Source: Porticoccus sp. (GTDB lineage Bacteria > Pseudomonadota > Gammaproteobacteria > Pseudomonadales > Porticoccaceae). From it: 24,677 nucleotides of DNA. Below are positions 8,207-15,901 of the stretch, in pieces. The notes beneath the pieces are model-generated. The model saw only the letters and a program-made list of their open reading frames with translations. It was not told where the DNA came from and made no database searches. A program made the translations under genes and the position numbers. Every line of letters starts with the position of its first letter. Within the stretch, counting starts at the first letter, position 1. The stretch is from positions 1 through 24,677 of the forward strand of contig DRHD01000201.1 in assembly GCA_011049795.1 (NCBI GenBank), given 5' to 3'.

Positions 8207-8554
8207 CAACTCTTGGTTTCATGATTTACATTGATAAGTTCAATGACCGATTTTGGCACAAAGCGGTCGGTCGTGCCGTATCGAAATCTGCTGTCCAAAA
8301 TATAAAATCGGATTTGAGCTAATACAATTTAGCTAGCCTGGACCCATAGAAGGACTGCTCAAGGCGTTAAGAAAACTGTAATTTCTAATACCCGAGACAG
8401 CGAAAAAAACGTAAAAACATGGTGTTTATGTTTTTTCGTGTTGCCTGCATTCTTAAGAGTTAATGTTTGCGTCCGGTCGTGACTCAAAATCTACAGTTTT
8501 CAAGACACCCCGACAATCTGCGCTACACCTGTATTAAGTGCGTAAGAATTTCAA
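8207..8554. other. Non-coding stretch downstream of gspM with several inverted repeats
   Basis: I see no convincing gene here. The stretch carries several perfect inverted repeats: GACCGA 8245-8250 with TCGGTC 8267-8272, AGCTAA 8317-8322 with TTAGCT 8329-8334, and the larger nested repeat described separately at 8371-8501. It lies after the stop of gspM, the last gene of the minus-strand gsp operon, so at least one of these could help end that transcript. None is a classical GC-rich stem followed by a T-run. Confidence 0.5.
8371..8501. repeat. Nested inverted repeat with central AT-rich hairpin
   Basis: The outer arms are a perfect 10-bp inverted repeat: GAAAACTGTA at 8371-8380 and TACAGTTTTC at 8492-8501. 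In the middle, CGAAAAAA at 8401-8408 pairs with TTTTTTCG at 8431-8438, and AAACA 8415-8419 pairs with TGTTT 8423-8427 around a TGG loop. Transcribed on the minus strand from the gsp operon, the central hairpin has a run of U in its 3' arm, so it may serve as a weak, possibly bidirectional terminator. The nested layout would also suit a small non-autonomous element. Neither role is proven. Confidence 0.4.
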
Positions 8555-9046
8555 TCACAATTGGTTGGTAATCAAACACTGAGCATTCACAACCCCGGAG
8601 ATGGGGGTTTTATCTACGGTGATAGAGCTAATTTTTAGACCTTTATTGGTCAGCGTCAAAAGCCATTTTGTAAGGACTGAAAATTCAGCCTCGCTAAGCC
8701 AAATTCTGACGTTGTTTTCACCTTGGGGTTGGAGCCTGGAGATACTGATTTTATTTTTGTCGGCAGAAGTGGATACAAACTGTGACAGCGGTAAATTAGG
8801 CGCTGTTGTTGGAGATGATTTGGCCGTGGAGATATTTGTTTTATTACTGTTTATCCACGCCAGTAATTCACGGCTCTCTTGGTAGTCAGTTTTTGCTTCC
8901 GTATAGTACGTAAAGCTTGGTGTTATTATCAGGAAGTACAGCAGCAGTGGTGCTATAAATAACGCTAACAGTTTTAGTGCTTTCTGATCTTTCTCCGATA
9001 AGCTATAAAAATAGTGCTTTATTTTCTCCGTCATGATTTTTTTCAT
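8555..9046 (-). CDS. gspM: Type II secretion inner-membrane platform protein GspM
   Basis: This ~163-aa protein is the small bitopic member of the inner-membrane platform that partners GspL. It has a short cytoplasmic N-terminus, one transmembrane helix (LLALFIAPLLLYFLIITPSF) near residues 25-47, a linker, and a periplasmic ferredoxin-like domain. GspM is poorly conserved, and the call leans on its size, topology and position after gspL. ATG 9046 overlaps the gspL stop by one base (TGATG) and has GGAGG seven bases upstream, inside the end of gspL. A GTG at 9049 is a less well spaced alternative. It is the last gene of the operon; no gspN follows. Confidence 0.88.
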   Translation of the reverse strand: MKKIMTEKIKHYFYSLSEKDQKALKLLALFIAPLLLYFLIITPSFTYYTEAKTDYQESRELLAWINSNKTNISTAKSSPTTAPNLPLSQFVSTSADKNKISISRLQPQGENNVRIWLSEAEFSVLTKWLLTLTNKGLKISSITVDKTPISGVVNAQCLITNQL

Positions 9047-10218
9047 CACGGCGCCTCCGATTTTAATCGTAATCGGGCTAGCACCCCTTCATCATTACTA
9101 TTAGCGGATAACACCTCCATGCTTATTCCTTCAGCTTTTACCTGATTTTGTAAATTGTGGGCGTAGGCCATGGACTGTGCTTGGATCTCCAACTGTAAGG
9201 TGGCGTCATCGTGCTCAAAGCGGATATGCCGGATAACCACTTTCTCTGAGGTGTTCGCCGCAATGGCGGTGGACAGTACACTCAATAGATCAAAGAATAG
9301 GGTTTGTTTCTGGTGCTTGCCCGACTGATTTAAATGGGCCTCCATTTGATGCCTGATATTGACGATTCTGGTATCAGTGGGGAATAACGCTTTATAGGCC
9401 GCGGTGGACTGGGAGGCTAGCTTTTCTGCTTGCTGATTGAAATACCACCCAGAAGCCAGGAAATAGGAAAGAATAAGTACCAAGCTAATACTGCAGGCAA
9501 TGCCCAGTGGTTTTAACCATGCCTTTGATGTTGTTGCTGAGGCGGGTGAAAACTCGCCCTGAAGTACGTTTAACGGGCAGATATGATCAGGAGCGGGGTG
9601 CCACTCCTGAATAGATTCCGTGCTACGGATATTGCTGTCGCTTCCCATTTCTGGGAGCACGTTTGTCACCATAGACAAGGGAAGTGTCATGCCCGTGTCA
9701 TCAGGTAACCGAATCAGAGCACGGTCTTTATATTGAGCAATTTGGGCTGACCCAACTCGCTTTTCAAGAACGTCAGGGGGTAATGTCCAGTAATCTGGTA
9801 TCAGCGTGGTGGGATGAATACCGACTTCTTTCAGTTGTTCGAGATAGCCTTGTAACCGCAGTTTATCCATCACCGCACAGAGAATCTGACCATCTGCGTT
9901 TGTTTCACCGACGGCGAAGTGTAGCGACTCGACGGGTGCCGCCAGTTCATCCTCCAGTAAGAAGGGCAGTGCCTTGTGGAAATGACGACGAGAGCCCTTG
10001 GGTATATCAACCAGCCATGAGGTGACCAGCTCCCCTGGGATGATGACAGTCGTCGTACACGCACTGATATCTGAGAGTTCGGCAGAGAATTCCGTAGAGA
10101 GCTCCGTAGGGAGCTCTTCGAGTAGCAAACAACCTTGGCGAATTACTGATCCTTCCTTGGATAAAAGGAACGTAATTTGTTGGCCCTTAAAGGGCTCAAA
10201 GAAAAGTGTGAGTATCAT
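9046..10218 (-). CDS. gspL: Type II secretion protein GspL
   Basis: This 390-aa bitopic inner-membrane protein recruits the ATPase GspE to the secretion platform. The N-terminal ~240 residues form the cytoplasmic actin-like domain (VIIPGELVTSWLVDIP, KALPFLLEDELAAPVESLHF). One transmembrane helix follows (GIACSISLVLILSYFLASGW), then a periplasmic ferredoxin-like region (VVIRHIRFEHDDATLQLEIQ). Length is normal for GspL. ATG 10218 lies two bases after the gspK stop and has only a weak GGA some 13 bases upstream, so translation probably depends on coupling to gspK. gspM begins on its last base. Confidence 0.93.
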   Translation of the reverse strand: MILTLFFEPFKGQQITFLLSKEGSVIRQGCLLLEELPTELSTEFSAELSDISACTTTVIIPGELVTSWLVDIPKGSRRHFHKALPFLLEDELAAPVESLHFAVGETNADGQILCAVMDKLRLQGYLEQLKEVGIHPTTLIPDYWTLPPDVLEKRVGSAQIAQYKDRALIRLPDDTGMTLPLSMVTNVLPEMGSDSNIRSTESIQEWHPAPDHICPLNVLQGEFSPASATTSKAWLKPLGIACSISLVLILSYFLASGWYFNQQAEKLASQSTAAYKALFPTDTRIVNIRHQMEAHLNQSGKHQKQTLFFDLLSVLSTAIAANTSEKVVIRHIRFEHDDATLQLEIQAQSMAYAHNLQNQVKAEGISMEVLSANSNDEGVLARLRLKSEAP

Positions 10219-10220
10219 GG

Positions 10221-11204
10221 TTATATTGATCCGCCATCCTGATCTGAATCCGTTGTTTCCATTGCTTCGAGGCTAAGTGTATTAAGGCTTAATGATTGGG
10301 TTGGCGTTCTATCAATTAATGTTATCTGGCCCGTTTCATTATCAAAGCTTAACCTGACATAGAGCCATACAATACGCTCATTGATACTGGCCCTGATTTT
10401 GACACCGTAGTAACCGGAAGTCACGGTTAGAGCTGAAGGGGCTAAATTAAGACCTGCAGCCATATCAGATAACAGGAATTCCTCTACCGAAATGAAACCA
10501 TTGGGTGATAGTTCTCGGTGATTGGCCACTTGCTCGCCGGATAATTGTGTATCTATCAGTGATAGAACCTCAGCAGGTGCTGTATTTAAATTGAGTGCAG
10601 TGGGTTGATTCAGAGCGCTTAGAAAGCCTGAAATTGCCTCATATTCTTCAAGCTCGATGTTAGGTAATACCATGAGTTCAGATGGGTCAGAGATGGGTCT
10701 GTTAGCTGTTCGGAGCGCGGGCTCAAAAGAGAGGTAGCTGAAATCTTCTCCACCACCTGCTTGGGGGGTACTATCAGAATCTACCCAGTCGGCTAATAAT
10801 GGTAGTAGTTCTGGTTTCAGTAATAGGTTTTGAAATAGGTTAATCAATAGCTTTCGCTGCTCGGTATTGCCTTTAATATTATTGAGATTGATAAGCCCCT
10901 GTAGATCAATAATTTCAACCGCTATTTCACCGTGATCTGGCTGATAGGGTGGGAGAAGTTCGGGCACGGGAGATATAGCCAACCCTTCAGATCTTAATGC
11001 CTGATATTTACTATAAAGTACTTGCCGGGCCAACATTTCACCACCTAGCGCATACTGGTAGGCTTGGGCCTCAGTGGTCAGCCAATAAGTGCGCTCAATA
11101 TCGGCTTGTGAGCGGGTAATGAGTTGTGAGGCCAAAATAGTAATAAGGGTGAATATCAGCAACACACTGATTAATGCTGCGCCATTTTCTTTGCCGTGCT
11201 TCAT
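10221..11204 (-). CDS. gspK: Type II secretion minor pseudopilin GspK
   Basis: This 327-aa protein is the large minor pseudopilin thought to cap the tip of the pseudopilus with GspI and GspJ. The leader MKHGKENG is followed by the hydrophobic segment AALISVLLIFTLITILA. As expected for GspK, the Glu5 of other pseudopilins is absent. A large periplasmic head follows, with the typical DLQGLINLNNI and LADWVDSDSTPQAGGGEDFSY stretches and the LNLNTAPAEVL helix-hairpin motif. ATG 11204 overlaps the gspJ stop as ATGA, giving translational coupling. Two bases separate its stop from the gspL start. Confidence 0.95.
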   Translation of the reverse strand: MKHGKENGAALISVLLIFTLITILASQLITRSQADIERTYWLTTEAQAYQYALGGEMLARQVLYSKYQALRSEGLAISPVPELLPPYQPDHGEIAVEIIDLQGLINLNNIKGNTEQRKLLINLFQNLLLKPELLPLLADWVDSDSTPQAGGGEDFSYLSFEPALRTANRPISDPSELMVLPNIELEEYEAISGFLSALNQPTALNLNTAPAEVLSLIDTQLSGEQVANHRELSPNGFISVEEFLLSDMAAGLNLAPSALTVTSGYYGVKIRASINERIVWLYVRLSFDNETGQITLIDRTPTQSLSLNTLSLEAMETTDSDQDGGSI

Positions 11205-11893
11205 GACTCTCTATCCATATTACGGATGGAAAAGAGCCTTTCTATTTCACCGTAAGGGGCAACATTCATTCTAATAAGAATACCTGCCGGGATGGTTCCT
11301 GTCGGCTGTATATCTGTGTCATTTGTGGTGTCGGTGTTAGGGGGCCAGTGAAATTCTTGATTGCCCTGAGTATCAATAAATTGCACTTCAAAATAATTAA
11401 TATTTTCTAGGAGCACCTGGCGGCGAGGTTCACTATTGGGTGCTTGATCTAGCACTGACCAATAGTATCGAACCAGCGCGTTATTGCCCTCCTCAGTGGG
11501 TTCGACCACATAGCCTACTCGTTGTTGAGTGCTACGTTTTTCACCTAAGGGGTTAGCCCAGCCATTTCTGGTCAGTAGAAGAGGGTAGCCGGCGACGAGT
11601 GATGTCACCGCGTGTTCCTGTTCACCAATAGTATTGCGTACAGGGCGATCAACGATGCTGCGAATATCTCTGGCCAATAGCCAGACACCTCGTTGTAGTT
11701 GACGCAGTTGTGCTGATCGTTCTTCAATCTGTGTTTTTGTTGTGATCACCCGGCCAAGAACCTGTGAGCAACCGAGACCAATGACCGCAAAAATAGCGAT
11801 CGCCACCATCACTTCTAGCAGGGTGAAGCCTTTTTGGTTAATGCATCGTGGCCTAAAACGTTGTTGTCTGAACTCTGGTTGCCTGAGGGTCAT
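11201..11893 (-). CDS. gspJ: Type II secretion minor pseudopilin GspJ
   Basis: This 230-aa minor pseudopilin belongs to the pseudopilus tip. The prepilin peptidase site is INQKG|FTLLEVMVAIAIFAVIG, with Glu5 present. The leader before the cleavage site is 22 residues, longer than the usual 6-10, and contains several Arg (MTLRQPEFRQQRFRPRC). The body shows the expected GspJ pattern (RGVWLLARDIRSIVDRPVR, then GWANPLGEKRSTQQRVGYVV). The start overlaps the last base of gspI, and the stop overlaps gspK by four bases. Confidence 0.95.
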   Translation of the reverse strand: MTLRQPEFRQQRFRPRCINQKGFTLLEVMVAIAIFAVIGLGCSQVLGRVITTKTQIEERSAQLRQLQRGVWLLARDIRSIVDRPVRNTIGEQEHAVTSLVAGYPLLLTRNGWANPLGEKRSTQQRVGYVVEPTEEGNNALVRYYWSVLDQAPNSEPRRQVLLENINYFEVQFIDTQGNQEFHWPPNTDTTNDTDIQPTGTIPAGILIRMNVAPYGEIERLFSIRNMDRES

Positions 11894-12258
11894 CAGTGTT
11901 CCCCCACATAGCCTATGAGTGAGGCCAATGATACATCAGAGGCCTCACGAGATACGATGATGGTGACTTTTCGTAATGACTCATTAGCTGTATTTTCAAT
12001 CTGTTGTTGTACCCGCCAGTTTCTCTCGCTGGTATTGACAATATTCTCAGTGTTTCCGGTATTGGGCCAATGGTTATCAAGCCGTAATTGGGCAAGATTG
12101 TTTTCAGCAATCCACAGGGCGATGGTTTTTTCTTCCAGTCGGGTTTGTTGATGAACACTGCGGGTGGTCTGCTCCATGATAACCAGTGCACTAACCGCAA
12201 AAATGGCCAGTGCTACCAGTACTTCGAGCAAGGTAAAACCCCCTTGTCGCCCCTTCAT
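11893..12258 (-). CDS. gspI: Type II secretion minor pseudopilin GspI
   Basis: This 121-aa minor pseudopilin nucleates tip assembly with GspJ and GspK. The leader MKGRQGG is cut before FTLLEVLVALAIFAVSALV, with Glu5 present. ALWIAENNLAQLRL is the conserved GspI helix. Size is typical for the family. The start overlaps the gspH stop as ATGA, and the stop shares one base with the gspJ start. Confidence 0.96.
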   Translation of the reverse strand: MKGRQGGFTLLEVLVALAIFAVSALVIMEQTTRSVHQQTRLEEKTIALWIAENNLAQLRLDNHWPNTGNTENIVNTSERNWRVQQQIENTANESLRKVTIIVSREASDVSLASLIGYVGEH

Positions 12259-12788
12259 GGCGTATCCAACAAGGTAGTTATCTCACCAAAACCATCGCCT
12301 TTCAGTTTGATAGGCGAATGTTTGCTATCCAATACCTTGATTTCGAAAGGCGTGTATTCACCACTGGCAAGAAATAGCAGGGAGGGTCCACCCTTATGAG
12401 CGTTGGTTTCAGCTTGCTGGTCAGTGGGTTCAACAGAGAGCGTAGTGGGGGTGTTAATCCGGTAAGGAGAAAATAAGGGTTCGTTGGATGGCGTCCATTC
12501 ACCCTTTTCGTTGAGCAGGTTAAACCAGTAGTCGTTTTCTTCTTCCCGATAAAACCAACCCAGAGTCTGTTGTTTCATTAGTGCAGTATCGGCAGCCTGA
12601 TTGAAGGCTAGGTGTAGGCGACTCGCTTCCGATGCCAGACGTCGTTGATCAAGGGCACCAAAAGACAGGGTCGTCACACCGACAATAATGCCTACAATGG
12701 TAATGACAATTAATACTTCCAATAAGGTAAAGCCTCGTTGGCTAGTGCCTGGTTGGACGCACCGTAAAGCTATGCTGTTTCGCGTCAC
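12255..12788 (-). CDS. gspH: Type II secretion minor pseudopilin GspH
   Basis: This 177-aa minor pseudopilin joins the tip complex to the GspG shaft. The cleavage site is TSQRG|FTLLEVLIVITIVGIIVG, with Glu5 present, and the head carries EASRLHLAFNQAADTALMKQ and LGWFYREEENDYWF, typical of GspH. The start appears to be GTG 12788, overlapping the gspG stop as GTGA, because no ATG lies between it and the cleavage site. This gives a 19-residue leader, unusually long. The stop overlaps gspI by four bases. Confidence 0.92.
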   Translation of the reverse strand: MTRNSIALRCVQPGTSQRGFTLLEVLIVITIVGIIVGVTTLSFGALDQRRLASEASRLHLAFNQAADTALMKQQTLGWFYREEENDYWFNLLNEKGEWTPSNEPLFSPYRINTPTTLSVEPTDQQAETNAHKGGPSLLFLASGEYTPFEIKVLDSKHSPIKLKGDGFGEITTLLDTP

Positions 12789-13207
12789 AGTTCCCAGCTC
12801 AGGATATCCTTGGCATTGTCTTCGCCACCATCTTTGCCATCGGCAGCCTGCGAATAGAGGTCGTAGGGGCCATGTGTGCCGGGGCTAATATAGAGGTAGT
12901 TATTACCCCATGGATCCTTGGGTAGTTTTGGTAGGTATCCCTCTGAATTCCAGTTTTTAGCTTCTGGAACACCACCTGGCTGGGAGACCAACGCTTCTAG
13001 CCCTTGGTCTGTGGAGGGGTAGTTAAAATTATCTAACCGATAGAGGTTAAGTGCATTGCCGATTCCCCGGATATCACTTTGTGCGGCCGTGACTCGGGCC
13101 TCACCTGTTCGGCCTAAAATATTCGGTACGATAAGTGCGCCAAGAATACCGAGAATCACCACGACCACCATAATTTCTATCAGGGTAAAACCTGCTTCCT
13201 TTCTCAT
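12785..13207 (-). CDS. gspG: Type II secretion major pseudopilin GspG
   Basis: This 140-aa protein is the major subunit of the periplasmic pseudopilus. The leader MRKEAG is cut before FTLIEIMVVVVILGILGALI. The rest matches GspG closely: VPNILGRTGEARVTAAQSDI, LNLYRLDNFNYPSTDQGLEAL, LPKDPWGNNYLYISPG and the calcium-binding C-terminal loop DGKDGGEDNAKDI. Length is standard. It starts two bases after the gspF stop. Confidence 0.98.
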   Translation of the reverse strand: MRKEAGFTLIEIMVVVVILGILGALIVPNILGRTGEARVTAAQSDIRGIGNALNLYRLDNFNYPSTDQGLEALVSQPGGVPEAKNWNSEGYLPKLPKDPWGNNYLYISPGTHGPYDLYSQAADGKDGGEDNAKDILSWEL

Positions 13208-13209
13208 GT

Positions 13210-14421
13210 TCAGTTCACCAGTTGGTTAAGGTTTAAAATGGGTAGCAGTACGGCTAAAACAATGACTAAAACGACGCCCCCCATCACCAGCAGGGTCAGG
13301 GGTTCAAACAGACCCACCAGCATAGCAATACGTTGTTGTAAGTCATTCTCCTGGCTTTCAGCGGCCCGCTGGAGCATCTCTGACAACTCCCCGCTTTGTT
13401 CGCCGCTGGCAATCAGCTGCAACATCATGGGGGGGAAATACCCGCTTTCTTCCAGTGCCTTATTTAGGCTCAGGCCTTCTTGTACTTTACCGTGAGCTTT
13501 GTTCGTAGCGGCTTTAAAACAGCAATTAGGTGCCACCGAGGTAGCAATAGGCATAGCTTCAGCTAAAGGAATGCCACTTCGAGTCAGAATGGCTAATGTA
13601 CTGATGTAACGTGCCGCGTTGCTACCACGGCTATATTTTTTCAAAATCCAAGTATTCAGCAATTGTTTATGCCAAACGAGCTGAGCCGAAGGTTTACGTA
13701 GCAGCATTTTTACCGCAGTAAATACCAGTGCAATGCCCAATAGAAGCCAAATGATCCACTGTGCAAGAAAGTGGCTGAGAGACACTAGAATTTCCGTGAG
13801 TAAGGGAAGTTTTTGTCCTGCATCGACAATGACCTGAACAATATCGGGTACAACATAAATCATTAGGCCAGTAACAATGGTGAGAGACATTACCAATAAA
13901 ATGACGGGATAGATGAGCGCCAGCTGAATTTTCTGTCGAAACTGTTGTTGTGATTCGGTGTAGTCGGCCAGGCGATTGAGAACCATATCAAGATGCCCCG
14001 ATCGTTCACCCGCCGCAACCGTCGAGCAGTAAAGTGACGAAAAAGCTTTGGGAAATTGATGGAGACTGTCGGCAAAAGTATGCCCCTCTCTCACTTTGGC
14101 GCGCACAGCCAGAATAATACGGGAGACACTATTTTTTTCTGATTGTTTGGACACAGCTTGCAAGCAGGTTTCCAGGGGCAGGCCTGCTTGAATCAGTGTT
14201 GCGATCTGACGGGTAAGTAATGCCAAATCAGCACCAGAAAGATGATTTCGTGCAAACAGAACCCCTTTTTGTTCCATTTGTTGTTTGGCTTCATGTACTT
14301 CTAGGGGGACAAGTGCTTTTTCCTTAAGTTGAGAGCGCACACTACGCGGGCTATCAGCTTCGAGTACTCCGCGGATTTTACGGCCTGCGGGATTGAGCGC
14401 TATGTAATCAAATGCGGGCAA
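13210..14421 (-). CDS. gspF: Type II secretion inner-membrane platform protein GspF
   Basis: This 403-aa polytopic protein is the centre of the inner-membrane platform and contacts GspE. It contains the two tandem T2SSF domains (LTRQIATLIQAGLPLETCLQ and ISTLAILTRSGIPLAEAM) and three transmembrane helices, the last near the C-terminus (LFEPLTLLVMGGVVLVIVLA). The start is TTG at 14421: it gives MPAFDYIALNPAGRKIRG, the conserved GspF N-terminus, and has AGGAGG six bases upstream, within the last codons of gspE. One base separates the gspE stop from this start. Confidence 0.97.
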   Translation of the reverse strand: MPAFDYIALNPAGRKIRGVLEADSPRSVRSQLKEKALVPLEVHEAKQQMEQKGVLFARNHLSGADLALLTRQIATLIQAGLPLETCLQAVSKQSEKNSVSRIILAVRAKVREGHTFADSLHQFPKAFSSLYCSTVAAGERSGHLDMVLNRLADYTESQQQFRQKIQLALIYPVILLVMSLTIVTGLMIYVVPDIVQVIVDAGQKLPLLTEILVSLSHFLAQWIIWLLLGIALVFTAVKMLLRKPSAQLVWHKQLLNTWILKKYSRGSNAARYISTLAILTRSGIPLAEAMPIATSVAPNCCFKAATNKAHGKVQEGLSLNKALEESGYFPPMMLQLIASGEQSGELSEMLQRAAESQENDLQQRIAMLVGLFEPLTLLVMGGVVLVIVLAVLLPILNLNQLVN

Positions 14422-14422
14422 C

Positions 14423-15889
14423 TTAGGCCTCCTGGGTTACCCGTAGTATTTCTTCGAGGCTGGTTGCTCCATCAAGAACTTGCTGCTTGCCATCATCGAA
14501 AATACTGCCGCTGTGTTTTCTAGCCTCTTCATTTAAGGCTGCTTCTGGTGCTTTGTCGTGAATAAGAGCACGTAAGTGATCGTTTATTGTGACCAGTTCA
14601 TAGACACCACGGCGGCCACGGTAGCCAAGGTTGTTGCAGCGTTCGCAGCCGTTGGGGCGATAGATTACAGTGTCATCTTCTACCGCTAAACCCAATAACT
14701 GTCGCTCTTTATCGGTGGGTGAGTGCGGTTGTCTGCAGTCCTCACAGAGTACCCGGACGAGTCGTTGAGCTAAAACACCCACAATACTGGATGCTAAAAG
14801 AAATGGTTCAACACCCATATCTTCTAACCGGGTAATTGCCCCAATGGCAGTATTAGTGTGTAGCGTAGAGAGAACTAGGTGTCCGGTTAAACTGGCCTGA
14901 ATCGCAATTTGGGCCGTTTCCAGGTCACGAATTTCACCCACCATGACCACATCCGGATCCTGTCTAAGAATAGCCCTCAAGCCTCTCGCAAAGGTCATAC
15001 CCGCTTTCAGGTTGACCTGTGTCTGGCCAATGCCTTCTAGGTCATATTCCACCGGATCCTCAATGGTCAGGATATTAGTATGGCCTGTTTGAATACGTTG
15101 TAACCCGGCATACAGTGTGGTGGTTTTGCCTGAACCGGTAGGGCCGGTGACCAGAATAATGCCGTGAGGGCGATGCAACAGTTTATCGAGCCGATCAGAG
15201 TCGGTATCGCGCATGCCTAAAGCTGCGGTATCAAGTCGACCTGCTTGCTTGTCTAACAGCCGTAAGACCACTCGCTCATTGTTATTGGATGGCATGGTTG
15301 AAACCCGTACATCGACTTCATGGCCCGCAACCCTGAGGCTGATGCGACCGTCCTGAGGTACACGCTTTTCAGCAATATCGAGTTTTGCCATCACTTTAAT
15401 ACGTGAAATTAACATCGGTGCTAGTGCACGGTTGGGCTGTAAGACTTCACGAAGTACGCCGTCCACTCGGAAGCGAATGAGCATTCGGGTTTCAAAGGTC
15501 TCAATATGGATGTCCGATGCATTTTGTTTTATCGCTTCCGTAAGCATCGCATTGATCAAGCGGATGATCGGTGCTTCATCCTCTTGTTCCATTAAATCTT
15601 CAGTTTGGGGTAAAGCATCTGCCAGTGAAGCCAAATTAATATCATCACCGATATCAGCCGCCAGGCTTTCTGCAGAGTGCGCCTGATTCTGATATAGATG
15701 AGTCAACGCTGCATCAAATGCTGTTTGATCCAGGGGCTGAAAATGGACGTCGCTGTCGACGACACGCTGAGCTTCTACAAGTCCAGGAGTCTGGGCTTTT
15801 GGTGAATATTGCAGGGTTTCAACACCACTTAGCCGACTAAGCAGTACTTGGTGTCGTTTGGCGAAAGTGTAGGGGAGTCGGTTTTCCAT
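14423..15889 (-). CDS. gspE: Type II secretion ATPase GspE
   Basis: This 488-aa hexameric cytoplasmic ATPase powers pseudopilus assembly. An N1E-like domain occupies roughly the first 100 residues. The core follows: EAPIIRLINAMLTEAIKQNA, Walker A GPTGSGKT at 249-256, the Asp box around ILTIEDPVEYD, Walker B VVMVGEIRD near 310-320, the His box (STLHTNTAIGAITRL), and a zinc-binding tetracysteine element with CEDC near 381 and CERC near 414. ATG 15889 lies 12 bases after the gspD stop with no strong Shine-Dalgarno sequence. Its 3' end carries the ribosome-binding site of gspF. Confidence 0.97.
   Translation of the reverse strand: MENRLPYTFAKRHQVLLSRLSGVETLQYSPKAQTPGLVEAQRVVDSDVHFQPLDQTAFDAALTHLYQNQAHSAESLAADIGDDINLASLADALPQTEDLMEQEDEAPIIRLINAMLTEAIKQNASDIHIETFETRMLIRFRVDGVLREVLQPNRALAPMLISRIKVMAKLDIAEKRVPQDGRISLRVAGHEVDVRVSTMPSNNNERVVLRLLDKQAGRLDTAALGMRDTDSDRLDKLLHRPHGIILVTGPTGSGKTTTLYAGLQRIQTGHTNILTIEDPVEYDLEGIGQTQVNLKAGMTFARGLRAILRQDPDVVMVGEIRDLETAQIAIQASLTGHLVLSTLHTNTAIGAITRLEDMGVEPFLLASSIVGVLAQRLVRVLCEDCRQPHSPTDKERQLLGLAVEDDTVIYRPNGCERCNNLGYRGRRGVYELVTINDHLRALIHDKAPEAALNEEARKHSGSIFDDGKQQVLDGATSLEEILRVTQEA
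14428..14433 (-). promoter_or_regulatory. Ribosome-binding site fixing the TTG start of gspF
   Basis: AGGAGG on the minus strand ends six bases before TTG 14421, inside the last codons of gspE. It supports the TTG as the true gspF start and links translation of gspF to the end of gspE. Confidence 0.8.
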
Positions 15890-15901
15890 GGGTGCAGGTC
15901 T

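Noticed and set aside
8204..8372. Possible integron attC-like site (TAACAAC on the left, GCGTTAAG on the right)
   Set aside because: The right end does not match the GTTRRRY core (GTTAAGA), and the interior does not fold into the extended imperfect palindrome expected for attC. No integrase or cassette context is present.
9684..10276. Plus-strand ORFs opposite gspL
   Set aside because: They lie antisense to a well-supported gspL frame, have no ribosome-binding site and resemble nothing.
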